Positions 37,762 through 48,123 of a stretch of DNA of 64,000 nucleotides are shown here, in pieces. How positions within the stretch are numbered: position 1 is the stretch's first letter; every line of letters starts with the position of its first letter. Origin of the DNA: Erigeron canadensis (lineage: Eukaryota; Streptophyta; Magnoliopsida; Asterales; Asteraceae); the NCBI RefSeq assembly GCF_010389155.1, contig NC_057764.1:8122001-8186000 (forward strand), given 5' to 3'. The notes beneath the pieces were generated by a model, which searched no databases, was not told the DNA's origin, and saw only the letters and a program-made list of their open reading frames with translations. Both the position numbers and the translations under genes were made by a program.

Positions 37762-40700
37762 ATGTTCTCCTCTGATAAACCTCTCCTTGAAAAATCCCGG
37801 TCCGTTAAATCTAGACATTTATCACCGGTCTCTAGCGTGGAACAACGACCATCTCTACCCCCATCGCCTAATCGTCACGCTAAACAAAAAACATCTGTAA
37901 AACATAAAGGGTCATTGCTTAATGGAGTATGGCCTTCTTCCACTCCCAACTCATTAAAATCCGATAAGGAAAATCCACAAGCCATCACGTTGGCGGATTG
38001 TCTTGGAAATGATCGTAAAAGGGATAGTGTTCGTTCGTCTTTTCTTAGTAAACAAAAAAGTTGTTCAGAGTTTAATAGGTTTGAAAACATTCCTAAGAAA
38101 GAGAACAGCTTGAAAGAAAATCATAAGCCGATTTTTGGTGGATCGATGAGATACACTGGGAAGTTTAGATTTTCGGCCGGTAGATCATCAGTCTCTTCTT
38201 CATCCTCATCTAGTGATGGAGTTAGGGAGGAACTAGCAGGTACATTGTTGTTTTATTTTTTATATTAAATTAATTAATTCCTTCAAATTTTCACATATTG
38301 TTATACTTTGTAACCAAAATAAGTAAGAGAAAATCGCGACAATAGTCAAATTTCAATTATATTAAATTAATTCTTTGTGATCGTACCAAAATGACCATGT
38401 TTTTTTGGATTATCACAAGATAGCCATATATGAACCGTACGAGCACGTCCTTTGTCACCCCCACCGCGCTTACGGCTCTATACCCCAACCCAACTTGCTC
38501 TGGCCCCGGGTAAATCGCAATATTTCAGGAAAATCGCATAAAGAGGCACAAAATCGCAATGCTACACTTCAGAAGTAAATCGCAACGAAATTTAGCTATT
38601 ATCGCGATTTCTCAAATAAGTATCAACTAATTGTATATTTATTTGTATACTATGGAAAAAACCAAAAAAACGAAAGAGAAAACACCTGAACAGAATTTGA
38701 TATGGCAAAATTCAAATAGTGATGCGGGCTAAAGTGGACCAATAGAACACAGTTTCAGGTGGGCGGTGGCATTGCTCATAAACAATGTTTTCAACATACA
38801 TAACTACATCGTTAAAAATAGATTTAAGCATGCACATACCATACTTGATACTTTTGTATCATAATTAACATCGTATATATCAAACTTTTGGTGTATGTTT
38901 AGTAAAATCTTAAAGATACTAAACGTGTAGAATACATATGTTTTTTGAAACGCAAACTATTCTACTCCTACTCCTTGACTACCTGAATACACATTTATGC
39001 CGCAGTTATAATGCCTGGGAGATTATCGGTGGATGACAATGAACTACGTCGAAAATCATACTCTCGAATGAGATCAGATAATTCCTTCTCAGATGATTCC
39101 GAGTGCAGCGATTTTGGATCTCCAATCATCACAGAAAGAAACTCTCCTGCATCCTACATGGCACCCACTTTGAGCTTTAGAAATTCCATGGCTAATTCGC
39201 CCATGAAATCCACAATCAAGAAAGCAATGAAAAAGGCTAATTCTTTATCATTGTCATCGAAGTGGAATTCATTGGCAGGACGATCTGAATCACCACCAAT
39301 GACAACAAACTCTACATTTTCGAGCTCCAAGCCTCCAACAAGTCCTTCAAAAACGCCGAAAAGGAATTTTTTATACATGGGTCTTGATTTGATTAAGAGT
39401 AAGAAAAATGGGTCGGGTTGTTTGTCACCTCTCGGGGAAGGTATGGGCATGGTGGAGAATGTTCATCAGTTAAGAATGTTGCATGGAAGTTATATTCGAT
39501 GGAGATATGTTAATGCTAGAGCAAATGTTGTTAATGAAACCTTAAATACCAAATCTAAGGTATGTTTCAAAATATGACTCACGATAAATAAAAAAATATT
39601 CAAAAAGTTTAAACAAGATATAACTAGGAGTGTTCACGATCCAGTTTGACTGGTTTTTGACAAAAAACAGAAGCAGACCAGTAAATACGGCTTGTAAGAA
39701 CTTCAAGCCAAACCAGTTTGACTGTGCCAGCTAATCCGGTTTTTCAATTATTAAACTGGCCCGACTTTCAACTACTCATACCGGGGCAAAGTAGCATACT
39801 AAAAACTTTTTGGCTGGTTTGAATTTAATCACACCCATATATAGATATAACTATCACATTTTTAATTCACTAGAAGATGGCATGACTGCAGAATCAGTCA
39901 TTACAAGTATGGGAAAGGGTTGTAAAGCTGCAACAATCTGTGTTACAAAAGAGATTACAATTGGAGAAAGAGAAGTTGGAAATGAAACTCAACTTTATAT
40001 TTCATTCTCAAGTGAGTAATGTCGTAGCTAATTTAGAATAATCAATATTGCACAATTTAATGATGAGACAGACTTGCCCATTTTTACTTGCTTATAAATA
40101 AGTAACTCAATGTGTAGATGAAACTGTTGGAAGCCTGGAGAGACATGGAAAGGAGACATATATCTGACGTTTCCATGACCAAAGATTGTTTAGAAGCAGT
40201 TGCTTGTAGAGTACCCCTTATCCAAGGAGCTAAGGTATTGATTACCTACACACATTACATCATCACAACCTACACAAGTTTATTTATTTTGCTCTTTTTG
40301 AAGAAAACATTATGGGAATAGGAACATGATCAAACATGACTTTCGAACATAAGTTTCATTGAAAGCAAAAAATTACTTCGTTTTCTAGCTGATAGCTATC
40401 ATTTGATAGGAACATGATCAAACAGAGAACTTTATGTATTCTTTAAACTTCTAACTAGAAGGGTCTTAAAAGTTTTGAGATTTTCTAATGATGAACAACT
40501 ATTTCATTTTCTTAGAAGTTGAAACATTAAAAATAAAATTATGTAACATAAACACAATCATGTATAGTTCATTACATTCCGAGACCCTAAACCCAACCTT
40601 GTTGTGTAAGTTGGGACATAAATTTCTTTTTCCATGTTACATATGCGGCATGCCACGATGATCGTCAGAAATTGAAGTTGTATACTAAGAAATTAGCTTA

Positions 40701-41197
40701 GAAGATGTTACCTTGATCAAATATTAATTGCTCTGTAGATGGATCTACAAACAACTGCCATTGCTCTTAGACACGCAGCAGATTTGGTGAGCACAATTAT
40801 GACTATGACGTTGTCTCTGATGCCCACGGTAATATGTAAAATTTATTGGGTAAACTTAGCTATCAAAATTTTATAGAATACATATTGAGAACGCATGGTT
40901 TTTTTTTTTGTCAGACTTGTGAGATTGTTCCATCATTTACAGAGCTAGCAAAAGTTGCAGTCGAGGAGAAATCGTTGCTTGAAGAGTGCTTTGATCATTT
41001 CAGAGTAATTTCAACATTAGAGGTAATAATCACCTCAAAGACTCTAACCATTTTCTATGTATCTTTTTTCGATGTGATATTAACATCGTGTTCTATAGAA
41101 AAGAAAATTAAAAGAAAGGAAGATGTTGATTTTCTGTGTATGACAGATTGAAGAGCAGAGTCTAAGGTGTAGCATTATCGGAATGAGCTCATTGTGA
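37762..41197 (+). CDS. QWRF motif (DUF566) protein, AUG8-like microtubule-associated
   Basis: Member of the plant QWRF family (SCO3, EDE1, augmin subunit 8), proteins that bind microtubules and help augmin-dependent nucleation. Exons: 37762-38239, 39006-39559, 39892-40011, 40118-40234, 40739-40828, 40915-41022, 41147-41197; introns GT..AG, phases agree, 505 aa. The N-terminal ~300 aa are Ser/Pro/Lys-rich and disordered (LSPVSSVEQRPSLPPSPNR; SVSSSSSSSDGVR), with the family signature PGRLSVDDNELRRKS after exon 1. The motif region is HQLRMLHGSYIRWRYVNARA near residues 312-334. The following exons are helical (QSLQVWERVVKLQQSVLQK; KLLEAWRDMERRH; ALRHAADLVSTIMTMT), the usual C-terminal coiled-coil. 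The diagnostic QWRF reads RWRY here. The shorter length suggests the small-subfamily (QWRF7-like); exact paralogue not known. Confidence 0.88.
38317..38622. mobile_element. Mutator-like MITE (288 bp) in QWRF intron 1
   Basis: Body 38326-38613 with ends AGAGAAAATCGCGACAATAG and, reversed, GAGAAATCGCGATAATAG. An exact 9-bp duplication AAATAAGTA flanks it (38317-38325, 38614-38622). The interior repeats AAATCGCA motifs. No coding capacity. Confidence 0.82.
39616..39851. mobile_element. hAT-like MITE (~218 bp) in QWRF intron 2
   Basis: Starts TAGGAGTGTTCACGATCCAG and ends near TTTAATCACACCCATA, with partial inverted similarity (TAGGAGTG/TATGGGTG). A 9-bp direct repeat AGATATAAC lies on both sides (39616-39624, 39843-39851). 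Repeated CCAGTTTGAC/AACCAG motifs occur inside. It ends 40 bp before exon 3. Confidence 0.6.
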
Positions 41198-42418
41198 AGA
41201 ATGGAATGAAGATCAAAAGTTAACGAAAAGTTGTATAAAGGGTTATGGGTTGGGGTTATGTTGATCGATGTGAAGTTGAATGAGAAAACCTTTCACTACA
41301 ACTGATTAATTCTGTGAAGGTTGTATACGATAATCGATCAATGGGGGATCAAGCGGCGTTAAGGAGATTTGTGGTTATGTTGCTATTCCGTTTACCATTC
41401 TTTTATTTCTCTTGTCCTTGTATTGCTCACCATTAACAACAAACTTTACAAGCAACCTGTTTTGTGCTTTATTAATATGCCACTAGTCTTATTTTCTCAA
41501 GAAAGAAGATGCGTATTAACAGTGTTTTGTGTTTCGTGGGGGTTGTAAGTTCCAGTTCTGATTACCCGTTCAGAATGTACTAGAGAATGTTTGGTGAAAG
41601 GAAACCGGTCTTTTCTGTAATGTGTAGTAGCTAAGGTATTCACTTACACTCAATATTATGTCAGTGTTGTGATTGTTCTGTTAAAACTTTGGCCCATTGC
41701 TAGATTATTGGAATGTGGCTTTTGGATACATGGACTAAAACATGTACTGTATTGTAAGAACTAGAGTACTTTGCATTATAACCAACGGAAAAATGTTGTA
41801 TAGCATGTGTGACACCTTTTCTGCAGAGATCCAATTCTTACTTATCAACTGGTATCAAGAAGGATTACTGAAGGTAATTTGATATGGGAAGATTGGGAGT
41901 GTAACCAAAATGTTGCTGCAAAATTAGGCAGTTCTTGTGCTGCTAGATTGATCGCCGTGTTCTGGTATGGATATTGTCGAAGGTTTAAGGCTTAAAATAT
42001 AACCCGGCATACGTATTTATCTAGTTTATGTTAATATCTTAAATAGAAATCAGAATTTATTGGATTAAATTGCATTTCATGCTCTACACCATTAAATCTC
42101 AGAAATTCTCCTACATTAAATATTAACCCCAGATAAAAAGTAGTTACTGGCCCTCCAATGTCAGCTATCTTCCATTGAAAATGTTGTCTATTAGGTACAT
42201 GATCAACCTTTTGGATTTTTTTCACCTTCTCTTCCGGTTCTTCCTTTAATTAATTTTATTATTATTCTCTCTTGTTTTCCTGAGAGAGAAGAAGGGAAGG
42301 TGTTGCTTTTTTTTTTTTTTTTTTAATTTCTTTTTTAATCTTAAATCTTGAATCCCAACTCATTGTTTATCATTTGGGTTAGAAACTTCAAATATTTGGG
42401 AAAGAAAAGGTTATCAAG
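41198..42418 (+). promoter_or_regulatory. Intergenic region: QWRF 3' end and syntaxin promoter/leader
   Basis: 1.2 kb between two genes on the same strand. The left part should hold the QWRF 3' UTR. The right part ends in a T-rich tract (42304-42325) and a pyrimidine-rich leader before the syntaxin ATG. No other gene is seen. Confidence 0.4.
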
Positions 42419-43315
42419 ATGAATGACCTATTCTCTAGCTCTTTCAAGCAATATCAAAATGATGTTGAGGCCGGGGGTGGCCCTGGCAATGACGCAATTG
42501 ATCTTGATCAGTTCTTCCTAGATGTGGAGAATGTAAAAGAAGACATGGCAAGTGTCGAAAAATTGTATAAAAAGCTACAAGAATCAAATGAGGAAAGTAA
42601 AACGGTCCATAATGCTAAGACAATGAAACAACTCCGGGCCAAGATGGACTCGGACGTGGAGCAGGTCTTGAAGCGTGTAAAGGTCATTAAGGGGAAGCTC
42701 GTAGCCCTTGACAAGTCAAATGTTGAGCATCGGAAGGTTCCTGGTTGTGGTCCTGGCTCTTCAACTGATAGAACCCGTACGTCAGTTGTTAGTGGGTTGG
42801 GCAAGAAGCTGAAAACCATGATGGATGACTTTCAGTCATTACGAACTCGGATGAATGAAGAATACAAAGAGACAGTTGGGAGAAGATATTTTACAATAAC
42901 AGGAGAGAAAGCAAACGATGAATTAATTGAAAATTTAATATCTAGTGGAGAAGGCGAGGATTTTATGCAGAAAGCCATACAGGAGCAGGGCCGTGGCCAA
43001 ATTATGGACACAATCTCAGAAATCCAAGAAAGACATGATGCAGTCAAAGATATCGAGAAAAACTTGATAGAACTCCACCAAATCTTTTTGGACATGGCCG
43101 CGCTAGTAGAAGCTCAAGGACAACAATTAAACGACATAGAGAGTCATGTTGCCCACGCAAGTTCATTTGTCCATCGTGGAACCGAGCAATTAGTGGAAGC
43201 AAGGGAGTTGCAAAAGAGCTCGAGGAAATGTACTTGCATCGCCGTCGCCCTCGCTCTTGTCTTAGTTATCGTTGCATTTTACCCTGTTTGGTTCCCCATG
43301 TTGATGAGGCCTTAA
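42419..43315 (+). CDS. SYP12-type syntaxin (SYP124/SYP125-like Qa-SNARE)
   Basis: Plasma-membrane Qa-SNARE, the target-side partner in secretory vesicle fusion; the SYP124/125/131 group serves polarized growth such as pollen tubes. Single exon, 298 aa, typical length. Seen: [13 protein letters not shown] start typical of the clade, Habc helices about residues 28-160 ([35 protein letters not shown]), the linker [20 protein letters not shown] that marks syntaxins, the SNARE helix about 200-262 ([20 protein letters not shown] through [15 protein letters not shown]), and one C-terminal anchor ([18 protein letters not shown]) with a short luminal tail. No intron, as in several SYP12 members. Paralogue assignment by resemblance. 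Confidence 0.93.
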   Translation: MNDLFSSSFKQYQNDVEAGGGPGNDAIDLDQFFLDVENVKEDMASVEKLYKKLQESNEESKTVHNAKTMKQLRAKMDSDVEQVLKRVKVIKGKLVALDKSNVEHRKVPGCGPGSSTDRTRTSVVSGLGKKLKTMMDDFQSLRTRMNEEYKETVGRRYFTITGEKANDELIENLISSGEGEDFMQKAIQEQGRGQIMDTISEIQERHDAVKDIEKNLIELHQIFLDMAALVEAQGQQLNDIESHVAHASSFVHRGTEQLVEARELQKSSRKCTCIAVALALVLVIVAFYPVWFPMLMRP

Positions 43316-44063
43316 CTACGAATTTGTTCCAAGTTTCCAATCCTAATATTTCTTTCCAGAGCCAAATTTATTTTGCCTTTAGAGTTCTCTTTTCATTTCT
43401 TTGCAGCATTTATATGATATTAGATGTAACTTACACTTACAATCGTAGCTTTCAATTCCTTACACCAACTGTCTAATAAACAATTTTTTTGTGGGCCACA
43501 TCCAAAATCACTATCACAAAGATCCTTTCTTGTAGACGATTATGATGCATCTAGACGATTTATAGACAAAACCATGATTCCAAATGTTAAAGATCGTCCA
43601 CATCAACACCAAATCAACTTTAATCATTTCTTTAATTTTGAGCATTTATGAACGCATAACTTAAAACACCACTTTTCCCAAAAATGAACATACTGTACAA
43701 TGCATATAACAAAACAAAAAAAAAAATTCTTTTAATAAAACCCAAGTCGAATTCGGCATTTGGACACATACCATGAACGCAAAACGCGGAGAGGGAGAGG
43801 CTAATATGGTTGATAGTAGCACGCACATGTGTACCAATTATGTGCGCCGCACCAATTATGTGGACTCGCGGAGAGGGTAACCCCCAATACCCCATGTAAA
43901 GTTAAAGATCATGTTATTTGAGTGTGCTAATGATATCCAATTGTTGAAAAATGAGTTTGAGTTTAATTCTTAGTTTTGGTATTATTTGAATGTGTACAAT
44001 TCATTAGCATGGTATCCACATGTATTTTCATCGGCATTGTTTAATAACTTTTAATAATGGTTG
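43316..44063. other. Spacer after the syntaxin gene
   Basis: Includes the syntaxin 3' UTR. A short GTGCGCCGCACCAATTATGTG region near 43840-43860 is locally GC-rich. No gene seen. Confidence 0.35.
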
Positions 44064-44400
44064 TTAGGGGTTGGCATTGGATGGATTATGAACGAGTGGT
44101 GGGGGTGGCACCACGTTGGAACAACGCCATCAACCCCTCACCACGAGTGGTGGCGTCAAATGAGTTGTCAGATCACACGCTCCATAATCCATTTTCTTCC
44201 AATCATTACATATGATTTGACTTTATTTTTGTTTTAAACTTTACTTTTTATTAAATAGTAGTGAGTGGTGAAGTGAGTGGTCAGATGCCAACAAAATTCG
44301 GATGAGTGGTGAGTGAGTGGTGGACTTGAGGGGACATAATATGATTGGTTAAAAGTGAGGGATGAAAAAGAGAGTGGGAGGTGGGTTGCCATCCCCCTTA
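44064..44400. mobile_element. Tourist/Harbinger-like MITE (331 bp)
   Basis: Body 44067-44397 with TTA on both sides (44064-44066, 44398-44400), the target duplication of PIF/Harbinger elements. Imperfect terminal inverted repeat GGGGTTGGCAT / GGGGGATGGCAA. The interior has repeated GAGTGGTG motifs and CACCACG counterparts. No coding capacity. Confidence 0.65.
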
Positions 44401-44567
44401 CAATTTACCAGGATAGCGGATAATGTGATACTTGTATCCTTCTAGAAATAGTAAATTTCAAATGAATTAAGTTATTCTTTATATTGTAATTCAAATAAAT
44501 TAAGTTATCAAATTTTTATTTATTTTTTAATTTTTTTTAACTTCAATAGACAATTTTCTAAAGGGCT

Positions 44568-44692
44568 AATTGATTGAAAAATACCCCAACTTGTCACAAA
44601 ATCCTGTTTTATGACCAAACTTTTAAAATGTCTATTGTGGGGAACCAAATCGGGAGAAACTTTTTTTTAGGGTCCTCGATCAAGTAACCGGT
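44568..44692 (+). repeat. Left member of a 120-bp inverted repeat pair
   Basis: TAATTGATTG, then AACTTGTCACAAAATCCTGT, AAATGTCTATTGTGGGGAAC and GGGAGAAACT to ACCGGT. The reverse complement of 53880-53996 matches it with few differences. The two lie 9.3 kb apart around the copia element. Confidence 0.75.
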
Positions 44693-46676
44693 AAACATTA
44701 TTTTTAAATTTCATTTTCTCTTTAATTTTTGCCTAAATGTATATTCCATGTCATTTAACATTATTTAATCATTTTACATGTCATTTTAATCATAAGTTAG
44801 ATCTAAAAAATTTCCAAATTTGTAACATCTTCATTAGAGCATCAGGTATGGTTCAAGTATGAAGAACCATCCAAAACGCCAGCTCGATGCCACATCAGCT
44901 TTCACAATTTCATCAGTTTTAAGCTGTTATGGACGCAAAACGCAGAAAACTATTTTTTTTTAATTCTATAAGCAACTCAAAATATTTATCAAACTAATTT
45001 TTATCTTTTATATATACATATATATATATCAGATTATCTTTCATTCGTGTTTCTACATTGAATAATTAAAATAACATAGCAGATTATCCTCCAGTATTAT
45101 TTCTACATATTTGTGTTGTCCATTCATAACCTGTGAGTCCCTCGATAGCTATAGATCGCTCTCAAGATCGTCTATGATTATGTCGTGAGTGCGGAATCCT
45201 CACGAGATAACTAGTTTGATTAGTAAACGGGTATATCGCTAATTATCAAGTAAATAATCAGCCGTATGATGCTATATTCGTTTCTATAAGCTATAGAACG
45301 AACTTAGATGTCTGGAGTACGTATCTGTCGAATGTGATCATGTATTTTAGGGTATTCATTCGTATATATATGTTTCAGGTCGAACTAGGCTTGCTGGGTT
45401 TTGTTCTTACGAACTTAGCTGCCCAGCCCATGTAACGAAGTTAATCTTCTTTTGTACCAAACGAAGTTTATCTTCGTTTGCCTCTAACGAAGATATACCT
45501 TATCTTCGTTAGATATAAGACTTAGTTATATTCCTAAGTGTTATTCAGGAATCCTAACACATATTATGTTTGTACTTGTATATCACACAACAAACATCAT
45601 ACATAACACATATATATAACACCAAAACATGTAATCGATCATTACCAAATCATAAAGTCCATAATCTATCAATTACATATATAGATACGACATAAATTAA
45701 CATAATGTCTCAATCTAAACGACATATCAAATCTAAGTTGCTGTTGTCACATCAACGTGCATCAACATAACCCCTTTATATTATTTTAATAAGCAAATTG
45801 AAGTTACCATACCACTTTTAACCTATAAATAAATATTTATAATAGATGTCTGATCACATCACCGCCTTTCCTACTTTTATAAACCATTCAGTCATTCACC
45901 CACCACTCCAAATTAATCAAACACATAAATTGTTGGACCCATTTTTTATTCATTATAATCATCACCATCACATAAACATTTCTTTTCAATCATCGTTCGA
46001 ACTCCATGTCTCCATGGTTTTGAAGCCGTTGATGGTTAGAAGAAATGGTTGGTATCCATAAGATGTTGATTTCTACCTGAATAATTTTTGAAGCACTTTT
46101 AGAAGCAACAGATCGAGTTCTATGCTTAGAAGAGATATTTTCTTATTAACTAATTATCAATCAACAGATGTCATTTTTATTTTTACTGGCATATCATCTA
46201 TTGAACCTTTTGTGCTATAAACTTGGAAAGTTTGAACGAAAGAGATGATATGACCAAAAGCAAGCCATGGCAAAATGTAAAAGATTAACTTTGGTTTTAT
46301 TAGATTAAATAATTATTAAACAAAGAAAAGTAAACATCCCGGGCATCGGCGAAGACAACAAGAATCTTGATGAAATGCTCGACGCAGAAATGGGGGGAAT
46401 GGGAGCATATTCGGCGCTGGCTGCCATGTAATCAATCGGGGTCGGGGTTTATCTTCCATACCATATGCTCTTATCATGAACAACACCACCCCATATGAAT
46501 CTCATAGCCTTCATATCAAAACCGGCTAAAAAACACCCCATATTTTGTAGGATCATCATCAAACACACAAAAACAGATCTAAATAAAATCCCATAGCCTT
46601 TTACATATCTTATAATCTTACATTATTCGCATTACATTTGCGTATCAATCAAACCTTTTGTCTTCGTTTTTAATCA
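44693..46676. other. AT-rich spacer with short hairpins
   Basis: No gene recognised. Three hairpins with AACGAAG/CTTCGTT arms lie at 45433-45511. The stretch 44833-44905 (TTAGAGCATCAG..GCCACATCAGC) resembles the end of a MITE, without a partner. Confidence 0.4.
45433..45511. repeat. Three consecutive AACGAAG hairpins
   Basis: Hairpins at about 45433-45452 (imperfect), 45459-45479 (AAACGAAG, 5-nt loop, CTTCGTTT) and 45485-45511 (11-bp stem TAACGAAGATA, 5-nt loop). The same arm sequence is reused with growing stem length. Confidence 0.7.
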
Positions 46677-46681
46677 AAAAC

Positions 46682-47552
46682 TGTTGGACACCATTCAATA
46701 ATTGAACATTTTCTTGATAATCAAATTCGAATTGCAACAAGATATAACAAGTAAATTAACTATTAACTAATCAATATAAGAAAGAAAAAGAACAGAAACA
46801 TAAAAAAAAAAAAAGAGAAGGCAAAACGGGCTGAGGGTTCTGTTAAACAGGGGGCCCTTAAAACTGATTTCGGGCTACCCAAGTAAACCCGTCAGTTTCC
46901 CAGGGTACAACAGCCAAAGCAGTATGTACTACCGGAATTAACCAACAACCCGGAATTTACCTTCAAGAACAGTTTGAAGAGAAGTGAAAGAAAAGAGTTG
47001 ATGATCCAGATTTTTGAAGTGTTAGTATTCTTTATTTTGTTGTTATTAATCTGATTCATATATATCAGATTTTTCTTTAAGTGGAAGACACATGTTAACT
47101 TTAGAAAGTTAACAACACCTCAACACTAGGTGTCAAAGGCAAGTGTTATTCCAGGTGTTAAACCAGGAATAAACCAACCCACTTAAGCCATAACAACAAA
47201 ACACTGAGCCACCATTATGAGCCATGGAAGCCATAATCAAGCCACACTGAACTAGCCAAAAATAAAGACCGGCTCAATAGCGAGCATGCGCCACATTACG
47301 CCACATCGCCCACGCCCCCGGTCTCGGGCTCGGGCGCGGGCGCGGCGGGTGCCTCGCACCCTCCTAGCCCACTTGGGGTGTAGCCCCTTATAAGGAATTA
47401 TAATTCCTCCAACACTCATCCTTATAAACACACTTAATGTTTATTTTTCTAACAATGTGGGACAAACTCACATTGGTTAATTACTCTTTTAACTCCTTTT
47501 AATATATCTATTAACTTGGATATTCTATGTTTATTACATAAAATTTCCAACA
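46682..47552 (-). repeat. 3' LTR of the copia element
   Basis: Boundaries TGTTGGACACC and TTTCCAACA. Near-identical to 52384-52970 of the other LTR up to about 47270, then clearly divergent to the end. Confidence 0.95.
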
Positions 47553-48123
47553 ATCCCCCACATTAATAGATATGGTTATTAAAGATAAATTCCGACAGTC
47601 AAGTATTGCAGGATAAGTAGGTGTTACCCTTTGAACTTTCCTTTGTGAGTGCACTTAGTCTCCTAGAAGTTAGTAGAACTTGATGTCTTTGAACTAACTC
47701 TTTTTTACGTAGACGTTATTGCACATCACACAATACTTTCCCTAGTCAGGTTAATTCCTCACTTTCGTGTCCGTTATGGTCATGGAACACTATCCTGGTT
47801 CTGCGAGAGCTCTAGGAATTGCGCCCCCACAATTCCATTCGAAGCGACCACACTTCTCTCTAACATAGGTGATTGCTAACAATCATTAAAAGCTATAAGC
47901 TTAACCTCTATGATATCACTGATTTGATATAGGAATGGGCTAGGAAAATTTGCAACTCACTTTATTGTGGTGGGTTCTCCCCCCACAGTGATTGTAAACT
48001 CCCTTTGATGTTTGGGGTGCTCCCCCACAATGACCTCCTCTATTCGTAAAATTAGGTTGTCCTATTGAACCTAGATCATGGGATCTCCATTTACATCTAG
48101 GTTAGGTTTTCCTTCGTACAAAT

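Noticed and set aside
42508..43095. Minus-strand ORFs of 103 and 87 aa
   Set aside because: Antisense shadows of the syntaxin coding region.
30849..43315. Functional clustering of two SNARE genes
   Set aside because: They belong to different classes and compartments and are separated by an unrelated gene; chance neighbours are the simpler view.
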